NCBI GenBank assembly: GCA_030248215.1
Contig: JASANG010002854.1
Span: forward strand, 25,663-89,662
Direction of reading: 5' to 3'
Length of the DNA: 64,000 bases
Origin: Enoplolaimus lenunculus
Lineage: Eukaryota; Nematoda; Enoplea; Enoplida; Thoracostomopsidae
Shown here: positions 36,281 to 46,447 of the stretch, in pieces
Position numbering within the stretch: position 1 is the first letter of the stretch
Layout of the letters: every line of letters starts with the position of its first letter
Notes under the pieces: generated by a model
Database searches by the model: none
What the model was told of the DNA's origin: nothing
The model's input: only the letters and a program-made list of their open reading frames with translations
Position numbers and translations under genes: made by a program

Positions 36281-37302
36281 TCAATTAATATTGCAATTGT
36301 TAATTTTTACAATAATACGCCAATGCCAAGTGTTTCGCAAACTTGTTTTAAGATTCTTTTTTGCAAAGTCTCGGCAGCTAAACCTTTTAAAATGGCCCCA
36401 GTTGGAAACAGACGCGATTAATAGCCCAACTTTTAATCAGACCTCGCGCAGTACAGTGACCCCTCGAAGTAAATTAACCTCTCGAAGTACATTCGCTCCC
36501 ATTACTTTTGTAAAACCTATCGCCAATTTAGAGAACAAAAGCCGTCAAGTAAGAATCATCTTATACCTAAGCCTACGCAAAAATTATATATAATGCTTAA
36601 GTTTACTCTTGGCATTGCCGCAGAACGTTCCGCCCCTGAGTTTTACATGGGCCAGACTCACAGAGTTGCTAAGCAATTTTAAAGTCAACTGCAGGTTCTC
36701 CGTGACATTAAAAGTTTTCTCGACAACAACTTTCATTCAAATGTGTCAAAAAGTGTCTCCTCAAACACTACTAAATCTGAATTACAGCTCTACGAAAATC
36801 TCTAAATAAACATGAACTGACTATAAATTTAATACACAAACGCTAGCTAAGTATTTAAGAGTAAACGCTATTAATTTCAAAATTATTCTTACATTAGCCG
36901 CATTTTGAAGAATATATACTTCTAGACACATGTATACGGTCGATTAGCTTCTCAATTAGTTGAAATTTGTCATTGATATAAAAATTATGACATATTGCAT
37001 GTGGTTTGAGCAAATAAAGCAAAAACACGATTAGCAGTATAAGCGAGTTACACGATTCAGTTTAAGTGCCAAAAATATACTATCAAGCTGTCTAGTCTGC
37101 GACGTTACTGTCTGACAGTCAGCCGCTACAAATCAATTCAAAGCGGTAGCTTAGCACAAACTGCGATTGTCATTAATGTTTTTCTGGGTATTTTTCGAGC
37201 TTTACTCGGTAGTTTTTAATTTTAGCAATACTAAAAATATAGAAAAGTAATAGTTTACTTATCGATTTAAACGCTCCAAACGCCGTAGTATCACAACCGG
37301 CA

Positions 37303-40300
37303 ATGTTTTTAGCACGACCAGCCGCTACAGTCACATGCTTGGTAATTGTTTTTGTGTGTCTGTCAAAATTATCGTCTGCGATGTATTTTGATCGTTTATC
37401 TGGTGGCGGATTAGGGGTACGATTATTATTTATACACGTTACTTTAGTTCGTATATATTTCGTAGATACGGCACTAATTCAGCCATATTGTCAATTTGGC
37501 TAGCCCTGGCAGAAATTGTCCCAGCAGCTAGCCACCAACGGAGAAACACAGCGGAAAGTAATCCCAATTTACAAACATGACATTGACTGTGTTGTTAGAG
37601 GATTTGTTTACATTCCCTCCACTGCAGTGTTAGTTTAAGTATCCAACACAGTGTTTACGTTATAACATGCCCCAGGCATAAGCTTAAGCTCATGCGAAGT
37701 TCACGTTGTAGTGCAATATCATATAATATTCGAAGTATTATCCGTCAATACTACAATTTATATGACATGTTTAAAAATTTGCAATGTTTCTGTAACTAGC
37801 ACGAATGTCTTGAAGAATATCTAAATTATTAGTACTTACCAGGGTGTTAACGGATAGTAAAAATAACGGAAACGGAGTCGGAAACTGATCAAAATAACGG
37901 AAACGAAAAACGGATATTGAAGTATAAAAGTTTCAAAAATGTCTTATTTTTCTGCAAACCCAATTAAGGTATGCAAATGTTCATTGGGTTTGAAAATATT
38001 AAAAAAATAGCAGATGCAACAAAAATTTTCAGATTTTGGATGACTTTCGCAATTTTTATTTCAATTCAAACTATCACAGCATACCAGTAATGAAAAATTG
38101 CAAGACATATACGTGATTTACAATTACTTATTGAGGAGAAAAATAACAGAATTTTCGGTATTTCTACAAAGGAAACAGAAAAGGACACCGATTTGTATAC
38201 AAACGGATATCCGGTTGCACCCTAGTATTTACAAATATATTTAGGCAAAATTGCCGCTATAGACAGAAGAAACAGCCAATTCATTATTCGAAATCACTTA
38301 CGGCTATGGTGTAACCGGATATTCGGTTCCGTTTCCGGTAAAATCGGTACCCGGTTCCGTACGTTCAACATTAGTTATAAATTACGTAAATTTCCCGCAA
38401 TGTATCACTAATACAAATGTGGTGCAATTGTCCTAACTGAAACAAAATTATGGTATTCATCCGTAATCTTACAAATTTCAGTGCATCCGCCAATTTTTCT
38501 TCAAAATTTTAGAAAGTCCCGTGAACATTTGCACGTCTGAATTGTGTTGGCAGAAAACTAAAACCTGTTTGAAATTTACATACTTCAATTCCTTTTCCGT
38601 TATTTCGATCAGTATCCGTTTCGGTAGTGTAAAAATGTTGGTTTTACCCCCTCCTCCTCCTCCTCGTCCTCCCTCCTCCTCCTCCGTGAAGCGGAGGAGA
38701 AGGAGGAGGGTGGAGGAGGGAAAAGGGGGATTTGCACAGACCTCCTCCATTGTAATTTCAACAAATTGATCAGATACAGCTTTACCTTGGATTGGTCAAA
38801 ATCATTTATCTTTACTTGTTTAAAAACCAAATTGCATAAAATACTAAGTCTCAACGTTGCGATGCATGACTTTACAGATGGTTTTCCAGCTAGTGTAAGT
38901 AGATTTCAAAATCAGTACCTGTTAGCTGCAGCGTATGAAACTCAGAATTAATTCCAAGTCCTAAAGTTTGGTTTATGTTACTTTTAGCTGCATTACTTTT
39001 TCTTAAGCCACTGCTTTATATTAAACTCATACTTTACATTATCTTTTGCGTTGCCTTAGGCTTAGGAATACGCTTAATCAACAGTTATTAGTCTAAAAGT
39101 AACATTGACCAAGATTGCAATGGTCCACGGGGGATAATCCACAACCCAACACTTGAGCGTCAGGTTACCCCATCGCCGTAGGGGCCGCCCCTGGTAGCTG
39201 TGCAAGCAGCCGCAGGCTTTGTTTTTTATTTTTTCGTTGTTTCTTTTATTTTTTATATTAGGAATAACGCCTGTGTATAATTCAGGGTTTCAGTATTAGT
39301 ATAAACATATTTCTAAGCCTAACAATAAGTTTAATGCGGGATTCACGTTATAACCAGGGCAGCTTGGGACACGATTTGTCCCTATCTGACTATTGGGTAG
39401 CATTTTGTCCGCATGTAAACCCTATATCATATTCAAAAACCCGTTGTTGTCTGCTATCATCTTATATCGGTCACGGTTTGTACGCCAATCCAGTTTGACC
39501 GACCATCAAGTAAACTGTATAGTTCAAACATGTTACTGTTGTCCAAGTTTGTAATTGTACGTCTCTTTACTCTGACTACATATTCTTATTTAAACTGCAT
39601 GTATTATAAAGCATCAGTAAAGCTATATACAGCAAAAGATACATAACTTTGAAATCACTACATTGACAATATTTTAAAAAATGTTTCCAGGGACTGTGTG
39701 GATCAGCGGTTAGCATATGCAGACATGCTGCAGACAGTCCGGGTTCAAGTCAGTTTGGGAGATACCGCCGGTGATTTTAAAACAGGACCAATTAAAAACT
39801 GATACAAAATGCACCGCCTATTTTATTTTTTAAACAACTTAGCAGCGTATCACATAACACTCCCTGTTTAATGTAGTGGACTATCTTATGATACTCTGGA
39901 TTTGTCCTGCTGAATGTCATAGTATATTTGCAACAAAATTCTAGTATCATATGATATTCCATAGATTGTCCTATAATATCATGTGATATACCTGTCTTTG
40001 TATCCTCTGCTTATTTGACAGCTATGGTTTGTAGGCCACTGTCACCTGATATTCGAAGTTTGTCTGTTCACACGGAATAGAAGCCCGAAAATTAATGTCG
40101 ATGTCAAATGAACATGGGACAAAACGTGTCCCTGCTGCCCCGGTTATAACGTGAACCCCGCATAAGTGCAAGTCTAAACCTAAGCTAAAAAGTGGCTTAA
40201 AGCTTAAGCTTAATCCTACGATAAAAGGGTATATCCCTGAATTATATATAGGTGAAAGTAACAAAACAATACAATCAATTAACTCTTCGTACACTAGCGC

Positions 40301-43300
40301 AAGGCCTTTGCCGTGAGTTCTTTTGAACCTACGGCTCATAATTTTTATTTTTTTTTGTTCTTGTGTTGTCGTTGTTGTTCTTGTTGTTGTTGCTGTTGTT
40401 GCTGCTGCTGCTGTTGCTGTTGCTGTTGCTGTTGTTGTTGTTGCTGCTGCTGCTGTTGTTGCTGTTGTTGCTACTGCTGTTGTTGTTGTTGTTGTTGTTG
40501 TTGCTTCATGCGCAGTGTGATTCGCACCTTTCGCTGCGCTTCTAAACGAGCAGCTAATGCTGCCTGCTTCACCCGCAATATATCGTCAGGGCTCTCGCTC
40601 TGACACCCGACATCATAGATCGCGCGCCTCAAAACAATACAATCAATTAACTCTTCGTACACTAGCGCAAGGCCTTTGCCGTGAGTTCTTTCGAACCTAC
40701 GGCTCATAATTTTCATTTTTTTTGTTCTTGTGTTGTCGTTGATGTTCTTGTTGTTGTTGCTGTTGTTGCTGCTGCTGCTGTTGCTGTTGCTGTTGTTGTT
40801 GCTGCTGCTGCTGTTGCAGTTGTTGCTGCTGCTGCTGTTGTTGTTGTTGTTGTTATTGCTTCATGCGCAGTGTGATTCGCACCTTTCGCTGCGCTTCTAA
40901 ACGAGCAGCTAATGCTGTCCGCTTCACCTGCAATATATCGTCAGGGCGCTCGCTCTGACACCCGACATCATAGAAGTAAGTAAGTTAACTCACCGTAAGT
41001 ATTCCGAAAAATTTGTGTTAACAGTAAAAGTTATTATATGCAATCATATATTTTCACAATTAACTAGTCAAAGAAAGGCAACTCTCGATATAAAAACACG
41101 AAACGCTAGCAAAAAACCCTTAAATAGCTGCTCAATGAAAACATAAAAGATCGGTCAATGTAAAACATTTACAATATCTCAAAACTTTAATAAGGTAACT
41201 TTAGTAAGTAAGTTAACTCACCGTAAGTATTCTGAAAAATTTGTGTTAATAGTAAAAATTATTATATGCAATCATATATTTTCACAATTAACTAGTCAAA
41301 GAAGGGCAACTCTCGATATAAAAACACGAAACGCTAGCAAAAAACCCTTAAATAGCTGCTCAATGAAAACATAAAAGATCGGTCAATGTAAAACATTTAC
41401 AATATCTCAAAACTTTAATAAGGTAACTTTAGTAAGTAAGTTAACTCACCGTAAGTATTCTGAAAAATTTGTGTTAATAGTAAAAATTATTACACAATTA
41501 TGTTAGGTAATCTGTAATATTAAAAAGTAAAGCTAGATTTCTGTTTATTTTCATTATATTTGTAGGTTCACAAATATTACGAATTAGCTTAAGTTTGGCC
41601 ACGTTAGCAGTATAAACTTTAGTTGCGTTGAAATCAAAATCTTAGCTTTGACAAAGTTATATTTGCACCTTAAAAACCAAACATTTAAAATCTTAGAAAT
41701 TGGAAACCTAAATCACTGAAGACAATAACATCGATCAAAAGAATTAGTGAAACCGATAGTAATATTTGCAATGGGTGAATTTACGGGGGAGCTTAAAATA
41801 AACGCAAACCGTGAACTGTTTTGGACTAAAAGTACTTGAAGAGAATAAATACCAAACCCGAAAATAACGATGGATAATAAGTTTATTTATTTGTGTATGC
41901 GCATTATTTAGTGGTGTAATTATTGAAACGATATTGTTATTGGTAAATGTAAATTGTGGGGGTAAAACTGAAGAAACAAGAAACAAGATTTATGTTATGA
42001 TGATTGGCGAAGTCTAAGCAAAAAACAGTCTGCAACTTTAGCTTACTCTATTGCAGTCCCGAAGAAAAACGTTCTGCCCTTGATCTTTACATGGACCAAG
42101 GAGTACGAACGGATCTTTTCTGGTAAATTTTAGCAAACAAGTGGCACTTAGAACGGGTAGTCTTTAGTAATGTGTGGTCAAATCTTACGGTGTATATTCT
42201 AACATACGTTTGTGTCGCCGCTGATTTTACAAGGGTCACAGCAAGACCGTAGCCAGCTAAAAACCCAAGGGACGGGGTACTAAAAATCCTTCCATGATGT
42301 GCATAGAAGGCGGTCACATTATTTACAAGCGGAGTTGAAACTTTTCTGTGAGTTTGCAAATTTTTTGCAGAGGGGTGAGCCCATTGGACCCCTGTGGTTA
42401 GGGACCTCACTCACAGCTCTGTTTAGTTAAGGACAGACGCGAAACTGGATAAACCTACTCAAATTTTGAGAGGAAAATTTTGGGCCTGGAAAAAATCTGA
42501 CCAATTTGATTTTCAAATAAATCTCGGAAACCTAATTTTTTAATTTGTCGAAAAATCAATGTTCAGGCCCAACTAGGAAATGTGATTAAACATTACAAAA
42601 AGACTAAAACTTTAAAATTAAGCCCATTTGGCCATTACCCGGCCTAAAATAGTTTAGTAGTACCTGACACGACCCTCGGATCCAGATGGGGGCGCGTACG
42701 ACCCCCGTCGAAAATTTTTTGTGATAAAATGGTAACGTTCCTACCTGACAATTTTTCCCTTGAGACAATTGGCACCCGGATACCACCAAAAAAACTTTTG
42801 CACAGATGGTCTGCTTATTTTACATTTATGACCATTTGTTTGCTAAACGTTTAAACACGGAGCCCTTTTGATAAATGCAAATGGCATTTATAAAGGGTTG
42901 TGTTAAATTGCCATATACAAGCTTTATTTATATGAAAGCTGGCAATTTTTTATTTATAAACAATATTACTTTGAAAATGAGGAAACAAAAACTCCTTGAG
43001 TCCACTTGTAGATGTATAGACCGTACACTTAAAATTATTGCGCTAATGTACGAAGAGTTAATTGATTGTATTGTTTTGTTACTTTCACCTATATATAATT
43101 CAGGGATATACCGTTTTATCGTAGGATTAAGCTTAAGCTTTAAGCCACTTTTTAGCTTAGGTTTAGACTTGCACTTAAACTTATTGTTAGGCCTAGAAAT
43201 ATGTTTATACCAATACTGAAACCCTGAATTATACATAGGCTTTATTCCTAATATAAAAAATACAAGAAACAACGAAAAATAAAAAAAACCTGCGGCTGCT

Positions 43301-46300
43301 TGCACAGCTACCAGGGGCGGCCCCTACGGCGATGGGGTAACCTGACGCACAAGTGTTGGGTTCGGGATTATTCCCCGTGGACCATTGAAATCTTGGTCAA
43401 TGTTACTTTTTGACTAATAACTGTAGATTAAGCCTATTCCTAAGCCTAAGGCAACGCAAAAGATAATGTAAAGTATGAGTTTAATATAAAGCAGTGGCTT
43501 AAGAAAAAGTAACGCAGCTAAAAGTAACATAAACCAAACTTTAGGACTTGGAATTAATACTGAGTTTCATACGCTGCAACTAACAGGTACTGATTTTGAA
43601 ACCTACTTACACTTGCTGGAAAACCATCTCTAAAGTAATGCATCGCAACGTTGAGACTTAGTATTTTATGAAATTTGGTTTTTAAACAAGTAAAGATAAA
43701 TGATTTTGACCAATCCAAGGTAAAGCTGTATCTAATCAATTTGTTGAAATTACAATTTTCTTATTTAAAAACCACAAGGTGTATTAAATTTTAACTGGCA
43801 CAACCTAACAAGTAAAATGACCGCAATTACGATTCTTTTAAAATATAACTAAGTTGATTTTTAAGCACAACAAAAAACTGGCTATATACAGCTTTTAGTA
43901 GGATTCATTAAAATTATAAGATTTTTACATGCATAATATGTCTGTGTATACATAATATACTGAGAAGCTAAATCCTAACTAGGTTTGTACACTGCTAAAC
44001 ATATAGATGTTTGTTATTTATTACCCAGCTTCATCATTGTTTTTAAAAAATTTGAATTCCTACGGTTGCTTGTTTGGGTGCCACTGACATCAAGCATCTT
44101 TACCGTGGGTTAGGTGGATCGAACGTATCGCCCCTAACACGACACGGCAGGGCAGGCTGTAAAATGACAGTGGTTTGGTCAACAAGCAAAACACCCAGGG
44201 AAGGGACACTCGTGTGTGAGTCTAACGCAAACGGCCGACAGCGAAGGGATCTGGCACCCCGCCTTGTAACTGACGATGTCGATCATCTCCCACATTGTCA
44301 GGGGCTGCCTGCGTGTGGCGAAGTTACCAGGCGTGCACGGCTCTTAGAAAGCTGAAAAATACGTAATAAAATGTCAATACGTAGTTTTATATTTTAGCTC
44401 TTTTCATTTTAAATACATAATGGATCAGATGTGTGCTGCTAGAAATGGACCGATCTCACAAATCAAACTAAAACTGTGTACTAAACTAACTGAAGAGGCT
44501 CTATTTGACAAATAGCCAGAGTGCAACCGGGATTCCGATTGCGATTAGAATTCAAATCCAAAAGCTGTTGTACATTTCCATACTCTTAGGTTTAAGTTTA
44601 AATCTGCGCTTTTGCTTACGCTTGCGAAAAGGTTTACCTGAGTCTAAGTGTTTTTCTAAGCCTTTATCTAATTTATTAGTCATAGCCTAACATGGCCGAA
44701 GCTGCCACACCATATATCTTCCCATTTGGAGGGGGGCGGGGGTACTACAAGAATGGGCCATCACTAAACGATGTTAAGCAAAAAATTTTAAAAATATTTG
44801 ATCTTCGCAAGGGGCCCTCACCCTAGGTTTCTTGGCAATGCACCATGGGCTGCTCCGACATTCGAGCTTAAGCACTGATATTAAATGTAAGGGAAAGTAT
44901 AGAAGAGCCCAGCGGTTTTCTAACTATCTACTGGGGCATGTCACAAACAAAATTTCTATGATATTACAAGCATAAAACCGGTATTGTATAAACATAGTAA
45001 TAATAACACTAAACTAAATGTTCTTATTGATAGAGACACGCGTTTAAATACAATGTTCATATTACCACCGCCACGCACCATGCGTTTTAGTAAAGTTAAA
45101 TGTGATAGGCAATTAATAATCTGCATAAAAATTAGTATTCAGGTGCTGCCCGCAAGGGAGGTGAGCAAAGGCTGAAGACCGAGCTGGTCGTCATTTAGTT
45201 ATTTTTTGAACTGTTGGCCTAATGTATGCAATTGTAGGTGTACGTATTTACGTTAAATGGTATGAAAAGCAAAATATTACCATACATTCGCCCCTAGGTA
45301 TGGGCTTAGCGTCAAGATAGTTTTCCAGTGTGGTTTTAATATTCGGCCAATCTTCTAAATGATATCGTTTCGGCTGCATAGTTTGAACAAAAATTATATA
45401 TACATATATATGGTCTTGAAATCGCTAACATTAAAAGGAGGGGGAGAGTAGAACAGCCCAAATGCCCCTCTCCTGCTCCTCTTCTGAGGAGGAGGAGGTC
45501 TGCGCAAATCACCCTTCTGCCTCCTCCACCCTCCTCCTCCTCCGCTTCACGGAGGAGGAAGGAGGAGGAGGAGGAGGAGGAGGGGGTAAAACCAACATTT
45601 TACACTACTCGTTTCCGATAATTTACTATCCGTTGATACTCTGCTCAAAAGAAGATTTTCCGACTTTTCATTATGTAATTAGTGCGCACAAATTACGTTG
45701 TCCTGTATAATATCATGTGACATTCTGTAGAAGTTAGGAATATATGATATTCACATAAATATCCCGTGGTATTATGTGACATATGGCTGTTTGTATACGA
45801 TGCTTTATCAGGATTTGTAAGCCAATGTCATGAGATATTTACATTTTGACAACATAACCGCAATTCAGATTACAATATTTTATGTTGACGTCGAATCAAC
45901 ATGAACAAAATGTGTCCCAAGCTGCCGCAGTTATACCGTGATCCTCGTATTTGGCTTGGAATTAGGCTTTAAGGCTTAGGTTTAGGCTTCTTGATCAGGC
46001 TTGCCTATAGGATTTGGCTCAAATGTTAAGCCGAAAGCAAACCAGTACCAGCATTATTAGTCAAAGTGCAATGAGTCTTCCGTGTGACAGTGGAATACCA
46101 TCACACCTTAACAAATCACTGTCTTTATTGAAGCTGCATTTTATTTTATTTTATAACTGAAAAATAAATACAATTTTTTCTAGGAATTGCTAAAAGAGCA
46201 CGATACAGGCAAACGGCATTTGTTTTCGGGAGGAGATCAGGATCGACTTTTGGAAACGCTCGCTGGCGATTTACAGTTGAAAAAACGGTATTTAGTAAGA

Positions 46301-46447
46301 ACTGCAAATTTGAACGATGAAATGTTAAAAGCGTTACTTCTCGATGAGATTTCGCCAGACGATAACAATAACGCGCTGCTGCAGAAACGATTCATGCTGC
46401 CCCAAACGAAATCAAGCCTAGAAACACTGATCAATTCTAACGAATAG
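37303..46447 (+). CDS. Putative secreted peptide (neuropeptide-type) precursor
   Basis: Exon 1 (37303-37416) starts at ATG and encodes a signal peptide, MFLARPAATVTCLVIVFVCL followed by SKLSSA, then MYFDRLSGGGLG. Exon 2 (46184-46447) follows a TTTTTTCTAG acceptor, joins in phase 0 and ends at TAG. The predicted product is 125 residues with no Cys after the signal peptide. Cleavage sites are G-K-R at 47-49 (the Gly would allow C-terminal amidation), K-K-R at 71-73 and K-R at 106-107. They divide the chain into four pieces: one from MYFDRL to EHDT, then HLFSGGDQDRLLETLAGDLQ plus Leu, then one of about 32 residues from YLVRTANL, and lastly FMLPQTKSSLETLINSNE. The FDRLSGGGLG start loosely resembles orcokinin/NLP-14-15 peptides of invertebrates; this is inference only. 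The 8.8-kb intron could hide a further exon, and the donor GGG|GTACGA is only moderately good. Confidence 0.6.
37692..37765. mobile_element. Fragment of the Harbinger-like MITE
   Basis: ATGCGAAGTTCACGTTGTA followed by GCAATATCATATAATATTCG matches the end of the family at 2471 and 39335. Only one end is present. Confidence 0.5.
37840..38224. mobile_element. 385-bp hAT-like MITE, CAGGGTG ends
   Basis: CAGGGTGTTAACGGATAGTA at the left and ACGGATATCCGGTTGCACCC plus TA at the right are inverted ends. The flanks GTACTTAC and GTATTTAC match at seven of eight positions. Related right ends (CCGGTYGCACCCTG) lie at 55962-55981 and 61225-61242. Confidence 0.75.
38370..38625. repeat. Second copy of the CCGTTATTTCGATC-type block
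   Basis: Matches 21700-21995 at moderate identity, including GTGAACATTTGCACGTCTGA and ATTGTGTTGGCAGAAA. It directly abuts the CTCC-rich palindrome at 38630. Confidence 0.65.
38630..38749. repeat. CTCC/GGAG palindrome, inverted copy at 45440
   Basis: CCTCCTCC runs, CCTCCGTGAAGCGGAGGAG at the turn, then GGAGGAGGG runs. The same block, inverted and somewhat longer, lies at 45440-45612 and includes the shared border AATGTTGGTTTTACCCCCTC. It forms the outer part of the large inverted repeat. The Pro/Arg/Glu-rich open frames are artefacts. Confidence 0.75.
39335..40162. mobile_element. 828-bp Harbinger-like MITE inserted in one arm
   Basis: TGCGGGATTCACGTTATAAC begins the element and the inverse of TGCGGGGTTCACGTTATAAC ends it. 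TAA lies at both borders (39332-39334 and 40163-40165). The right arm near 43165 reads, inverted, AATAAGTTTAAGTGCAAG, the uninterrupted target, so insertion and a 3-bp TAA duplication are directly shown. ATCATATGATATTC palindromes and a tRNA-like segment lie inside. Confidence 0.9.
39691..39765 (+). ncRNA. tRNA-like segment, probable SINE head
   Basis: TGGATCAGCGGT (39699) resembles an RNA polymerase III A box and GGTTCAAGTCA (39742) a B box; the roughly 40-base spacing is typical. Stems are imperfect (a TGCAG/CTGCA pair in the anticodon position), so I regard it as a tRNA-derived SINE fragment captured by the MITE and not a functional tRNA gene. Confidence 0.45.
40263..40976 (-). repeat. 368-bp tandem duplication with CAG/CAA tract
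   Basis: Two copies (40263-40630 and 40631-40976) each hold a CTG/TTG microsatellite flanked by unique sequence. On the minus strand it reads HGKGLALVYEELIDCIVL, then YDVGCQSESPDDILRVKQAA, then LEAQRKVRITLRMK and poly-Gln. The unique parts look like real protein, but the frame differs between copies and the Gln tract is interrupted by stops. I suspect a duplicated gene fragment. The end near 40303 also belongs to the inverted-repeat arm. Confidence 0.6.
40977..41491. repeat. 228-bp tandem repeat, 2.25 copies
   Basis: The unit starts GTAAGTAAGTTAACTCACCG and recurs at 228-base steps (anchors at 40984, 41212 and 41440) with only a few differences. It abuts the 368-bp duplication directly. Confidence 0.9.
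41492..43037. other. Intronic repeat fragments
   Basis: 42040-42100 is the right part of an hAT-like MITE (GAAAAACGTTCTGCCC...ACATGGACC). 42236-42420 is a CCGTAGCCAGCT-type repeat also seen at 47760 and 54315. 42655-42780 belongs to the TTTTGTGATAAAATGGTAA family. No exon seen. Confidence 0.5.
43038..43755. repeat. Right arm of large inverted repeat (empty site)
   Basis: Inverse of 38750-40303 without the MITE. The arms differ by scattered substitutions and small indels. Together they enclose a 2.7-kb spacer and sit wholly within the intron of the secreted-peptide gene. Confidence 0.9.
44051..44360 (+). other. GC-rich island of unknown nature
   Basis: Markedly richer in G+C than its AT-rich surroundings. 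It carries a 93-codon open frame (from about 44074) with GATDIKHLYRGLGGSNVSPL near its start. I see no splice sites, family motif or tRNA boxes. It might be a SINE or LINE remnant or a captured gene fragment. Confidence 0.35.
45440..45640. repeat. Inverted partner of the CTCC/GGAG palindrome
   Basis: Contains CCTCCTCCGCTTCACGGAGG and a long GGAGGAGG run, then AAAACCAACATTTTACACTA, matching 38600-38749 in reverse. A 1.7-kb stretch (43756-45440) separates it from the main right arm and has no counterpart on the left. Confidence 0.75.
45695..45949. mobile_element. Harbinger-like MITE, right-end fragment
   Basis: ATATCATGTGACATTCTGTA then GACGTCGAATCAACATGAAC and GTGTCCCAAGCTGCCGCAGT match the right part of the 39335-40162 element. 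The left end is missing. Confidence 0.6.

Larger units (their letters stand above)
38750..40303. repeat. Left arm of large inverted repeat
   Basis: From TTGTAATTTCAACAAATTGA to GTACACTAGCGCAA this segment is the inverse of 43038-43755 at high identity. Leaving out the 828-bp MITE and its 3-bp duplication, the arm is about 723 bp, against 718 bp on the right. The arm includes a CCCTGAATTATA-ended element with a TTAGGC-type core that is shared by both arms. Confidence 0.9.

Noticed and set aside
38478-38854. Pro- and Arg/Glu-rich small proteins
   Set aside because: CTCC/GGAG palindrome read in different frames; the inverted copy at 45440 gives similar artefacts.
39691-39765. Functional tRNA gene
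   Set aside because: Stems pair poorly and the segment lies inside a mobile element; better read as a SINE-like fragment.
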